This document shows, in pieces, positions 11,132 to 22,047 of a DNA stretch of 64,000 bases (position 1 is the first letter of the stretch; every line of letters begins with the position of its first letter). A program made the position numbers and the translations under genes. A model generated the notes under the pieces. That model made no database searches and had not been told where the DNA came from. It saw only the letters and a list, made by a program, of their open reading frames with translations. This DNA is from Jaltomata sinuosa (Eukaryota > Streptophyta > Magnoliopsida > Solanales > Solanaceae), in contig QJPP01001412.1 in NCBI GenBank assembly GCA_003996215.1, positions 306,761 through 370,760 on the forward strand. Reading direction: 5' to 3'.

Positions 11132-11394
11132 CTCCCTCCGTCCATCTTTACTTGTCCACTATATTAAAAATAGATGTTTAACAATACTTGTCCAATTTAT
11201 AAAATCAAGAGATAATTTAACACGTAGTTCTTAATTTACCCTTATTATTAATCATAATCATTTTTCTATTACATTTTTCAATACATTGTATTTATTATAT
11301 TCAAAGGGTGATATGATAAAATTACCCTTCTATTTATAATTTCTTAAAAAATATGTAAAATCAATAATAAATAAGTATTGTTGGACGAAGGGAG
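11132..11394. mobile_element. Stowaway-like MITE, copy 1
   Basis: The terminal inverted repeats CTCCCTCCGTCC and GGACGAAGGGAG are flanked by TA at 11130-11131 and 11395-11396, the Tc1/mariner Stowaway signature. The 263-bp body is AT-rich and non-coding. The orthologous MITE sits in the copy-2 block at 60958-61192, so the insertion predates the duplication. Confidence 0.88.
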
Positions 11395-11900
11395 TAGTGT
11401 CTGTGTTTCTTTGTTACAACCAAACATCGGTTTTGAGTCGTAAAGCCAAAATGAATACTATAAATTATTACTTCACTTGGCCCTACTATGCCTTTAGTTT
11501 GTATAAATTTATATGCCTGGTTTGTTTCTCCTTTCTTTCTTGTGTGAACTTGTCTCTTCAGACAGCTTTCTATACTAATAAAAGATTTTCATAGTGAAAG
11601 CAGGATACAATTGATATGTAGGCTAGAATCCAAAAAATTAAGTTCAAGTATTGTTAATTTTATATTTCTCTTATGATTTTATTGTCTACTTTTTCTTAAT
11701 TTATCATGTATTTGTAAGATTATAGATCTACTTATTAATTAGTGGGTTTTGTTAACCCAATGGAAATGTATCTATGTGATTGTCTGCATGATATAATTAT
11801 CAATATATTTTTGAGACATTCATAAGTACACTTATTTATGTTAGACTGCTAAGATTAGATTGTCATATACATGTGCAATTAAAAATTATTTTTTAGGGAA

Positions 11901-12305
11901 GAAAAAGGTGAACATAACCCTTTATGTTTGAATGAAAAAAAATGACTGCAAATATTTTTTGTGTTACTTTTAGATTATATAAATCTAAAAATAAGAAACC
12001 TTTATAATTGAAGACATAAAATTAACTAAAATTATTTTTTAAAAAAATTACAATACCAATCGAGTCAGCTTTTCAGTTGGAATTGAATTATCTCAAAAGA
12101 AAAGGGTGAACATGACCCTTTATGTTTGAATGGGAAAAAATGATTGTGCAAAGATTTTGTGTGTGTTACTTTTAGATCATATAAATCTGAAATAAGAAAT
12201 ATATATAATTGAAGACATAAAATTAACTAAAATTAATCTTTTAAGAATTACAATACCAATCGAGTAAGTTTTTTAGTTGGAATTGGATTATCTCAAAAGA
12301 AAAAT
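11901..12305 (+). repeat. Imperfect ~200-bp tandem duplication
   Basis: Two adjacent units, about 11901-12099 and 12100-12305, share the order gtgaacat(a/g)accctttatg, gttacttttagat, ttgaagacataaaattaac, caataccaatcgagt and tctcaaaagaaaa. They differ by scattered substitutions and small indels. The units are AT-rich with no ORF. The surrounding stretches 11734-11900 and 12306-12486 hold no feature I can support. Confidence 0.8.
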
Positions 12306-12486
12306 AAAAAATTACATAGTATAACAAACACATGCTATGTATTTATTAAGATAACTATAGTTAAAAAGAATTACAATTCACAGCTATACTATTCATTTGG
12401 TAGCTATTTTTCTCATTAACCTCAAATTAGTGCATTCTTCCCTCTACCATTTTCAAATCACAATTCCTTTTCAACCATTTGAGTGT

Positions 12487-13120
12487 TATGTAAAAGCAGG
12501 TCAAGAAAGTAAAGAGTGTACACTTACTAAGTTCTTATATGGCTTGAAATAGGCACGTAGATAATGACATGCGAAAATTGATTCTTGCATGATTGAAAAT
12601 AATTTTAAAACAAATGAGTGTGATACGTGTCCATATACCATAAGTCTTAGAATAATTCATATGTTATTATTTGCGTCTATGTTGATGATTTATTGATATT
12701 TGGCCCAAACATGAATGTTATTGAAGAAACAAAAAATATTTTTAGAAGTCATTTTGATATGAAAATCTTTAGTGCTAACTCTCTCATGGAGGCTGAACTA
12801 ATTGCTTTAGCTTCAACTAGTGAGGAAACGAATTGGTTGCGAGATTTATTTCAAATATCTTATTTTGAAAAGTTAATTTCTTCTATTTTAATTTATTGTG
12901 ATAGCACTGCTGTAACTGATAGAGTTCAAAATTGTTATTACAATGGCAAATTCAAACTCTTAAGAAGAAAATACATTAATGTGAGATCATATTTGACAAG
13001 TGATATCATTAATGTTGATTATTCAAATCTTGTGATAATCATGTGATAATCTTGCAAATCCATTGACTAAGGTTTTAGCAAGAGAAAAGGCCTGGAGCAC
13101 ATCGAGAGGGGTAGAATCGA
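12487..13120 (+). pseudogene. Copia pol fragment with RT joined to RNase H by deletion
   Basis: Plus-strand frames show LTKFLYGLK (RT), then YVDDLLIFGPNMNVIEETKN (intact YVDD box) up to SHFDMK, directly followed by NSLMEAELIALASTSEETNW, the C-terminal Copia RNase H block, and DNLANPLTK-like and REKAWSTSRG-like terminal words. About 200 residues between the RT palm and RNase H are missing, so the two are fused by an internal deletion. Several stops and frameshifts occur in the first 200 bp. No LTR or TSD is visible, so this is an isolated relic of a second Copia family unrelated to the one at the left edge. Confidence 0.85.
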
Positions 13121-13353
13121 TGCCTATAAATCCATGAGTCATATGTTGACATCCAATTTTGACCTCCTTATACCTCTCTCGAGATGTTATTTTACTAGTT
13201 ATTATTATTCTTAAAGCCTAATTTTCCTCGCGTATTACTTTTATTTACTAAATAAATCACGTATTTTATCATCGACTTGACACTCTTTAAATTCGTATAT
13301 AATTTATAAATATATAGTTTATTTCTTATTATTACCATTTTATTATAAATTTT
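13121..13353. other. AT-rich intergenic remnant
   Basis: This may be the 3' non-coding tail of the Copia relic followed by AT-rich sequence. It is interrupted by the Tekay insertion and continues at 25416. No ORF is supported. Confidence 0.4.
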
Positions 13354-15841
13354 GATTGTGTCACGACCTAATTTTTTGGTCATGATGACACCTACATCCC
13401 CCCAGTAGGCGAACCAATCCCAGTAGGCCAAAATGGTCAGTAACGGGCTACAATCTAACAATCTAAGCAGAAGAACAATATAATAAGCGGAATCAAGGAA
13501 ATAAGATGAAGAAAATAGATAACAAGAATAATATGTACAATGCGGAAGTAAACCAAATTCAAAACCTGGTATCATAGCGAATAAGAGCCGAATCTACATA
13601 AGGAGTACAAAGGGTCCAAAACAATATATACAAAGCTGTCTCCGAGTAGAAATAGAGTATATAATCAAAAGATAAACTAGAAGCTAAGCTCCGGTTGCCA
13701 AGAGCTCACCCTCAGTCCAGAATATCACAAAAGCAACTCCTCGCACGAGTCTCCATGAGCTAACAGCGATGGCCCACACTAGAATCTGTATCAGAAGATG
13801 TAGAGTGTAGTATGAGCACTAAATGTGAAACATAAGGTACCCAGTAGGTATCATAGGCCGACAGGGCACATATAAGAATAAAGTGTAGTAACAGACAGAA
13901 TAGAAGCAAATAGTCTTGGAAATCAATGAAAAAGTTCACAGGAACTAGCCTAGAGGGAAGACAACAGAAACAACATGCAAGGCTAGCAAGTAGAATATAT
14001 ACACAACAGGCACAGGTCATAGTAAGAGACGACGCACTTGGGATCCTGGCAAAAATAGTATATATATACACAAGTTTTAAGAAGTGGACGGTATACAGGT
14101 AACCCTAAGTATAAGAAATGGGAGAGAAGAGTAAAGATAGTCATGCTCGGAAAACAGGAATCAATAACCAACTAATCATATCAGTCTCAAAACCAGAACT
14201 AATAACGTTGCAGTATGATATCTCAAAATCATAACCGTGACAGGGGGTAGTATCATGATAAGGTAACAAGAGTCTACCTACAGTCCCCCGATCGCCCATA
14301 CAATCGAGAAACGTAAACAAGTAAAAACAAAACCCTCCGGCAGCTCATACTACCGGAGCGAACAATCAACCACTAGTAAACAAGGGTGGTACCTCACACA
14401 GGCGAATAATATGATGCCATGCTAAGTCAAGAGTGATAGTAGTACCGTATGTTACCCGCTTCCGGCAACCTATGAGGCTCAAAAAATGGGATCCATGGAA
14501 GGTCACACCCGTATACCCCTACTACACCATATACCCCCCCTCCGGTATCTGCAGCTTGCAACCTCTGGTCCAGAACGGCAAGGTCCATGGAGGCCCCCGA
14601 CCAACATACTAGACGCCCCGCAATCTCAAATTAATCCCCAAGTAAAGATGCCTGAAAGGTATCCAGGTCTAAAACATTAAGTCCAATAGTTCTAGCACAC
14701 GGCCCCGCCTAGTCCAGCATCACCCCAAAAGCTGTAGTAAATAAGTCTAGCACTCGATCCCGTCGAGTCCAGTATAAGTGGAGCTAGTGATAAAATATCC
14801 TTTAAAACTCCCTTACCCCAAGAAGACCCATCAAAATGTTATCAAACCCTTTTTAGATCATTTTTACCAAAAAGGGCCCCCACGGGCCATGCAAGGTTTA
14901 GAAAAGTAGTCCCAGTAGGCCCGAAGCTAAAACCATAGTAAAAATCAAGAAGAATACCCTCTATCTATATGCATGGTGAAATGGCATACACAATCACAAC
15001 AGTTGCCCCCGGCCCACAGATAACCTATCGGCTCTGCACAGGCTCCAATCACTCTACAACACAGATAGCTAGCATAATATCACGATAACGATGCCCGAAA
15101 CTCACTAGCGCCCCCGAATAACCCACTATCTATGGTACAGAGTCAAACAAGGCCACACAGGACCGTAAGGGTGATACTATCAACTACAAAGAATACTACA
15201 CACAGCGGAGAAAAGAAACAAAGCGAATCATGGAAAAGCAGTCAAAGTCTGTGGTACCAACCTAATAACCCAACCCAAGGATGCCAATTAGTATAATTTT
15301 ATCCGATATATGCTAAATCTAGGGAGTTTAGACCGTAATCTACCTGTCATTCGACGATAAGCTGCCCGAATAACAATGTCTAAGCCCAAATAGCTCTGAG
15401 AGATCCCGAATGATAATTAAACTATCACAAACATAAATAATACATTAAAACGAGTCTAATGATACCCATATCACTACAATTATAGTCGAATCAAAATTTA
15501 GGTCAAAAAAGGACCGGCGGGGGCCACAACCCAAGAACACAAAAACAAAAAAGAGCACGATGATCACTACCCTCCAAGTTGTGCATGCTCAGATTTTAGA
15601 GGGAAAAAGGTCAAGGAATTGGTTCAAACTAGCCAACCCACGCAAGAAACAATTTGGGAATCAAAAGAGATATTTTGAAGGATTAAAGCGGATAAAACTT
15701 ACCAATTCTGATGGAGGAACGATCAAGGCCAAGGAATTAGCAACCCAACACCCAGAATTGGTCAATTACCAAGTTTGTACGAGTTTGGAGTTGTCAACAA
15801 TGGAGAAAATAAATTTTGAATAAAAGAGACGAAGTTGGAAA

Positions 15842-15852
15842 CCTTATATAAT
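15842..15852 (-). promoter_or_regulatory. TATA-like box in Tekay U3 (left LTR)
   Basis: On the minus strand this reads TTATATAAGG, immediately downstream (element orientation) of the TCGCGATCGCGA palindrome cluster. The right LTR has the same box at 24492-24502 in the same context. It is a plausible core promoter for the genomic transcript. No transcription start could be read directly. Confidence 0.5.
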
Positions 15853-15862
15853 GCTCAGGGGT

Positions 15863-16066
15863 CCTTCATCGCGATCGCGAAGGTATCCCTCGTGGTCGCG
15901 AAGACCACGCTGGCTAAACCATCGCGATCGTGAATGCTAGCCACGCGGTCATAAAGAACAAAGGGAAAGGGACTTCATCGCGATCGCGACAGAGGACGTT
16001 GCGATCGCAAAGCATAGTGAATCGGGCACTTCATCACTGTCGCGACAAGGAGTCTCGCGATCGCGA
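15863..16066. repeat. Cluster of TCGCGATCGCGA palindromes in Tekay LTR
   Basis: Perfect 12-bp palindromes lie at 15869-15880, 15978-15989 and 16055-16066, with several near copies (TCGCGATCGTGA, TTGCGATCGCAA, GTGGTCGCGAAGACCAC) between them. The partner LTR has the corresponding cluster at 24513-24718, but with several palindromes decayed, often at CpG positions. Confidence 0.85.
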
Positions 16067-16759
16067 TTAAGGCCTGAGGCCTGCACCTGCAACAACCAGA
16101 AATCTGCAACTTTCCAAAACTCGGTGGGGTATTCCGGGCATAATTGGAAACCGATATTCAAAAACCAATAATGCTAACAGAGTGGAAACGATGTTCTGAA
16201 CTCAATATAATCGACAAAACTTCCATACGAGGTTGTTTTGGAGAAATGTTGACCCAAGTCAACACTAAAGAATAAGAACCCAAAGGCTTAAAATGAGCCC
16301 GTCTCACCCGGGACCCAAACCAACCACCTTTCCAACCTAAAATCATTATTTTGGAGTTGATGGAATCGTCGGATTTCGAATCCGACACTCCGATCATCGA
16401 AAGCCACCCAAAGTTACACTTTAACTCCAAATGGCCTGAAAACAGAGAAAACAACACAAATCCCACACCAGAAGTTCTCAGGCCTCAACTGAAGGTCCAA
16501 CTAGACCAAACTCAACGTTCCGGAGCTAACGAAACTGTCAGGATTCAATTCCGAGCACGTTAACTAAGAATATTGACTAAAGTCAATGATATTCTAAGTT
16601 AAAGTTCTAAAACAGGCAAACGACCAAAGCGACCAAACGAATGACCAGGGCACCGAACTACCGGTCCCAGCAAGCCATATATGACTTGGAGCCGCTACAA
16701 GTAAGCTCTAACAGTACAATGAATTCGTAAATGCGAAGATGACTGGAAGTGTTATCACA

Positions 16760-16778
16760 ACATCCACTACTAAAATGA
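16760..16778 (-). other. Polypurine tract of minus-strand Tekay element
   Basis: The minus-strand reading AGTAGTGGATGT lies directly before the LTR start TGTGATAAC. The same motif (AGTAGTGGATGA) precedes the 3' LTR of the plus-strand relative at 51329. Confidence 0.65.
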
Positions 16779-19700
16779 CTTTCATCCTCGAAAGTCAAGA
16801 AAAAGGGAGTACCTGAAGGCTCGAACAACTGCGAATACTGAGCACGCAACTCACTCTCAGTCTCCCAAGTAGCCTCCTTGACCGGATGATGCCTCCACTA
16901 AACTTTCATAATCAAAATCTCCCTAGATCTGAATCTCCTGATATCTCTGACCAGAATAGCTATCTGCTCCTCTACAAATGATAAACTCTCGTCTAACTGA
17001 ACCGAATCCCATTGCAAAATATAAGACTCATCTGGCACATACCAGCGCAACATCGAGACATGAAAAACTGGGTGAACAGCTGAAAATATTAGAGGCAAAG
17101 CTAACATATAGGCAATACTACCAACCCTCTGTAGAATCTCAAATGGCCTAATAAACCTAGGGCTAAGCTTGCCTCGCCGACCAAATCTCATCACGCCCCT
17201 CATGGGCAATACTCAAAGGAAAACTAAGTCACCAACACTGAACTCTAAGGTACAAAGTCTACGATCAACGTAGCTCTTCTGCCTAGTCTGAGCTGCTCTA
17301 AGTCTTTCCTGAATCAAATGAACTCGGTCTAAGGAATCTTTAAGCAAGTCTATACTCTGTGTTCTGGACTCTAAAGCATCAAACCAACCAATCGGCGATC
17401 TGCAACGCCTGCCATACAAGGCCTCAAAAGGTGCCATGCTGATGCTCGAATAAAAACTATTATTATAAGCAAACTCGGCCAGGGGCACAAACTGATCCCA
17501 TGAACATCCAGAGTCAAGAATGTAGGCCCGAAACATGTCCTTCAAGACCTGAATAGTCCTCTCGAACTGGCCATCTGTTTGAGGGTGGAAAGCAGTATTA
17601 TGCTGAACCTCTGTACCCAAATCCCTCTGTATAGCCCTCTAGAACTGAGATGTGAACTGAGTGCCGTGGTCTAAAATGATAGAAGCTGGGACCCCGTGCA
17701 ACCGAACAATCTCACGAAGGTAGATGTGGGCTAACCTCTCTGCACCATAAGAAGTCTGAACCAACAAGAAATGTGCTGACTTAGTCAGCCTATCAATGAT
17801 CACCCAAATGGAATCAAACCCATGAGAAGTACGAGGCAAACTAACAATGAAGTCCATAGTAATACCTTCCCACTTCCACTCAGGAATGGGAAGTCACTGC
17901 ATCAAGCCACCCAATCTCATGTGCTCAAACTTCACCTGCTGACAGTTCAAGCACCGAGATACAAACTCTACTATGTCCTGCTTCATACCACACCACCAGT
18001 AAAGCTGTCTCAAATCTCTATACATCTTCGCCGTGCCAGAGTATCTAGAACAATGTGCCTCAAAGAGTGTCAACTAAATCAAATCACCAACCCTCGGAAC
18101 ACAAAGTCGGCCATCAAACCTCAAAATACCATCAGAACCCAAAGTAGCCCGGCTGGCCTCACCCCAAACTACCTGATCACGAAGGTCACACAAACTCTGA
18201 TCTTCGAACTGTCGGCTCTGAATCTGATCCACTAGAGTAGAACAGACCTCATCACTGGCAAAAACTCTGCTAGGATCTGACAAGTCAAGCCTAACCAATC
18301 GATTAGCCAAGTACTGGATGTCCAAGGCCAACGGTCGCTCAGAAATTGAAAGTGAAGCTAGGCTGCCCATACTCACCGCCTTCTGACTCAAGACATCTGC
18401 TACCACGTTTGCCTTGCCCGGATGGTAAAGAATAGTGAAATCGTAGTCCTTCAGTAGCTCAATCCATCTCCTCTGCCTCGAGTTCAGCCCTCGCTGACTC
18501 GTAATGTATTGAAGACTGCGGTGATCAGTGAATATCTCACAGTGAACTCTATATAAGTAGTGCCTCCAGATGTTGAGTGCGAAGAATACCACCGCCAACT
18601 CTAAGTCATGAGTGGGGTAGTTGCGCTCGTGAACCTTCAATTTCCTCGACGTATATGCTATCACTCAACCCTGCTGCATCAACACACAACCAAGAATGAC
18701 CCCTGAAGTATCAGAATACACGGAGAAACTCTGACCTTCAACCGACAAAGTTAGAACTGGAGCTGAAGTCAATAAGGCCTTAAGCCTCTGAATGCTATCC
18801 TCGCACTGATCCGACCACTGGAAAGGAACATTCTTTCTAGTCAGCATATTCAAGGGTGCTTCTATGGAAGAAAATCCCTCAACGAACCATCTGTAGTACC
18901 CAGCTAAACCAGCAAAACTACAAACCTTGGTAGGAGTAGTAGGTCTAGGCCAATCACGAACCACATAAATCTTACCCGGATCAACCCTGATCCCATCTTT
19001 AGACACCACGTGTCCTAGAAATGTAACTGACTCAAGCCAAAACTCACACTTTGAGAACTTGGAATAAAGGCGATGATCTCTTAAAGTCTGAAGCACATTC
19101 CTCAAGTGCTGCTCATGCTCGTCCCTACTCCTCGAGTATATCAGAATGTCATCATTGAAGACTATCACTAACATATCCAAGTACAGGCTAAGCACCCTAT
19201 GCATCGAATCCATAAAGGTTGCGGGAGCATTAGTCAACCCAAAAGACATCACCAGGAACTCATAGTGGCCATAACGTGTCCTGAATGCTGTCTTAGGGAT
19301 GTCCTCCGCCCTAATCCTCAATTGATGGTAGCCGAACCTCAAATCGATTTTCAAAAACATAGCTGAACCCTGAAGCTGATCAAACAAGTCATCAATCCTC
19401 GACATCGGATACCTATTCTTCACTGTCACTTTATTCAGCTACCGATAATCAATACACATCATCATCGACCCATCTTTCTTCTTCACGAAGAGAACAGGAG
19501 CACCCAAAGGAGACACACTCAATCTAATGAACCCCTTCACTAACAAATCCTGGAGCTGCTCCTTATGTTCTCTCAACTCAGCAAGATCCATACGGTAGGG
19601 AGGAATAGAAATGGGCCTGGTGCCTGGCTCTAACTCAATGGCAAAATCAACATCTCTCTCAGGTGGAAGACCTGGCAGGTCAGTAGGAAACACAACTAGG

Positions 19701-20340
19701 AAGTCTCTAACCACAGGAATAGACTCAGGAGACGAAGGGTCAACACTAGCATCTCGGACATATGCTAGATAAGCTAAACACTCGCGAGAGATCAACTTCC
19801 TAGCTCGTAGATAAGATATGATCCCAAATGGTGCATGGCTAACAGAACCCTGCCACACAACCGGGGATACACCAGGCACGACTATGGTAACGGTCTTGAC
19901 ATAACAATCTAAAACTGCATGGTGAGGGGATAATCAGTCCATGCCCACTATCATATCAAAATCTGAAATATCAAGGTTCATCAAATCACCCCAAGTCTCC
20001 AAATCACCAACATATATCACAGAGGATCTCACAATCTGATCCACTACTAAAGAATCTCCTATTGGGGTCGAAATAGAAACAGAAATAGATAATGGCTCAC
20101 TAGCCAACCCCAAATAAGGCAGAAAGTAGGCAGATACATATGAACAAGTGGATCCAGGATCAAATAAAGCCGTAGCAGACTGATGGCACACAAAAATCAT
20201 ACCTATAATCACGGCATATGAGTCCTCTACCTCCAGTCTCCCAAGGACCGCATTGAACTGACGATGACCTCCACCTGCCCGACTACCATCCCTACCACCT
20301 GCTCTGTCACGTGGAGCACCAACTCTACCCTGACCACCAC
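16779..20340 (-). pseudogene. Tekay pol (protease, RT, RNase H, integrase, chromodomain), degenerate
   Basis: Read leftward, the domains are: protease at 19934-20212 ([16 protein letters not shown]), RT at about 18665-19870 ([14 protein letters not shown]-like [12 protein letters not shown], catalytic [10 protein letters not shown]), RNase H at about 18350-18720 ([25 protein letters not shown]), and integrase at about 17213-18070 ([36 protein letters not shown]). A chromodomain-like tail follows at 16898-17209 (VRDIRRFRSREILIMKV). Integrase inserts the copied DNA, and the tail chromodomain is thought to steer chromoviruses to chromatin. At least six in-frame stops split the frame (for example after VGMD at 19932, at 18662-18664 and near 17636). 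The FNDD box and the integrase D, D and E residues are still present. No intact polyprotein can be made. Confidence 0.93.
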
Positions 20341-20344
20341 CTTA

Positions 20345-21841
20345 TCAAGCCGGTGGCTGAACTGAGTGAATAAGCTGAGCCGGCGGAGCAGCTAGCTGAA
20401 CTGTACCCCGCTGGGGGAAATATCTAGCAAAATGGACACTAACTCCGCACTCATAATAGGCTGTACCCAGCTGGGGGAAATCTCTGGCAAAATGACCGCT
20501 GACTCCACACTCATAGCACGGCCCTGATAGCCCACTCTGTGGAGAATAACCCACTAAACCTGTGTGGCCACCTCGGCCTGATGCCTCAATAGTAGTTCCT
20601 CTCGCGGACTGACCACTGTGACTATGCTGACTGCTCTGACCCTGCTCAAACTGAGACCCAGAAGCCTGAAGTGATGCCTGAATCGGTCGACTGGTCTGAC
20701 CCTGATGCTGCTATAGCTGATAAGCCTAGCCCTTCTGGCCTGAACCTTTACCACAGTGTCTAGAACCACTGTAGCCACCCTGATATCGAGGCCTCTTATC
20801 TCTGGCCTTAGTGTCATGATGATGAAAATCCTCTACAGTACGAGCATAGTCCACAATGACCTGGAAAGACCGACCACTAGCAACCAATATCTCTACGGGC
20901 TCTCTAAACTCTCTCTGTAGTCACCAAAGAAATCTACGAATCCTGTCAGCCTCAGTAGGCATAATCATGGCCCCAAAGGGAGCAAGCTGATGGAAACGAG
21001 TCTCGTACTCTGAGACAGTCACAGAATCCTGAATAAGTCTAGTAAACTCCTTTCTTTGATGCTCCTTGTCGCTCTGTGGCAAGAACTTGGCCATAAAGGC
21101 CTCATAGAACTTGGACCAAGTCAACTGAGGTGATGTAGAAGGTTTGTAAGCAACCTGAGCCCTCCACCATAACTTAGTTGGACCCTCCAGCTGATATGTA
21201 GTATATCCAACTCAATGAGTCTCTAGCAGTCCCAGATGGTGTAACATCTCCTTACAAGTAGTAATGAAGTCATGTGGGTCCTGACCCAGCGTACCAGCAA
21301 ACCTTGGTGGTGCCAATATTAAGAACCTACCCAATGCCTTCTGCTCCCCATCTGTCAATGCTGGGTGAGGAGCAAGAGGTTGTGCGGTTGATGGAATCAG
21401 AACAACCTCAGCATGGGGAGCCGCAGTAGCAGGCTTCCCTCCAAAACTCTGAACACCTAGGGCTGCCCCCTGAGCGGGTGTCTGTGATACCTCAGAAGGT
21501 CTCTCCCCAATCATACCCAAAAGCTAAACAAGTAAATCCCTAATATCCGAAGACTGAGCTGGGGATGAAATTGGCACAGAAACTGGTGCTGGAATAGGTA
21601 CTGGAGCTGGTGGTACCTGGGCTGTCCTTAGGTCCACGTGCTGCTACTCAGGAACAAACTCGGGCTCATAGTCATACTCGGGCTCTACGTCAACTCTAGC
21701 AGCTCTAGTAGGTGCCGCTGCTCTGGGGAGTCCACGACCCCTACCTCTACCGTTGCGACCACCCCGACCCCTAGCTGGAGTCGGAGGTGCAGAGGCATGA
21801 GGCTCTCCTCTGCCAGAAGCTGAAGATCTCATACGAACCAT
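20345..21841 (-). pseudogene. Tekay gag, degenerate, with duplicated zinc knuckle
   Basis: From ATG 21841 (MVRMRSSASGRGE, Arg/Gly-rich) the minus-strand frame runs through a proline/alanine spacer, the capsid core (KALGRFLILAPPRFAGTLGQ, DFITTCKEMLHHLGLLETH, FYEAFMAKFLPQSDKE, YETRFHQLAPFGAMI) and a Gln/Ser-rich tail to zinc knuckles near 20400-20530. In-frame stops fall after VPE (about 21641), before LLGMIGERP, after LETH (21209-21211) and after RRFLW (20918-20920). A 60-bp tandem duplication (20401-20460 and 20461-20520) makes two zinc knuckles, and both have lost the last Cys (CYECGVSGHFARDF, YYECGVSVHFARYF). The capsid would be defective even without the stops. Confidence 0.92.
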
Positions 21842-22032
21842 CTACGAACCAGAATAAGTGAGTTTCCAGAAACCTTCAAGAATACTACGCACGAGATAGG
21901 AATAAGAAAAGTCCAAATTTTTCCTAAGATGTCACTATAGCCTCCCAAAGATTGAGTATGGACGTCTCTGCCCCGATCCGCATGACTCTACTAGGCATTG
22001 GCTCCTATACCGATGATACCGGTGAACCTAGG

Positions 22033-22044
22033 GCTCTGATACCA
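22033..22044 (-). other. Primer binding site (initiator tRNA-Met) of minus-strand Tekay
   Basis: GCTCTGATACCA (reverse complement TGGTATCAGAGC) lies 3 bp inside the LTR that starts at 22048. Confidence 0.92.
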
Positions 22045-22047
22045 AGC

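Larger units (their letters stand above)
10604..11733. repeat. Duplicated block copy 1: RNase H-like pseudogene plus Stowaway MITE
   Basis: This block matches 60431-61533 at high identity by eye, including the broken gene, the MITE and about 330 bp beyond it. Copy 1 begins exactly at the Copia LTR boundary, so its left part was displaced by that insertion. On the right, the match ends at tagatctacttat. Confidence 0.85.
13359..16759 (-). repeat. 3' LTR of minus-strand Tekay element
   Basis: This LTR is 3401 bp. Its plus-strand reading starts TGTCACGACC and ends GTTATCACA, so the element-oriented LTR begins TGTGATAAC and ends GGTCGTGACA. It contains about 50 bp (15289-15340) missing from its partner, the TATA-like box at 15842-15852 and the TCGCGATCGCGA cluster at 15863-16066. 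Confidence 0.92.

Noticed and set aside
17822..18235. 137-codon plus-strand ORF across the Tekay integrase/RNase H region
   Set aside because: It is the antisense shadow of the minus-strand pol and shows no domain.
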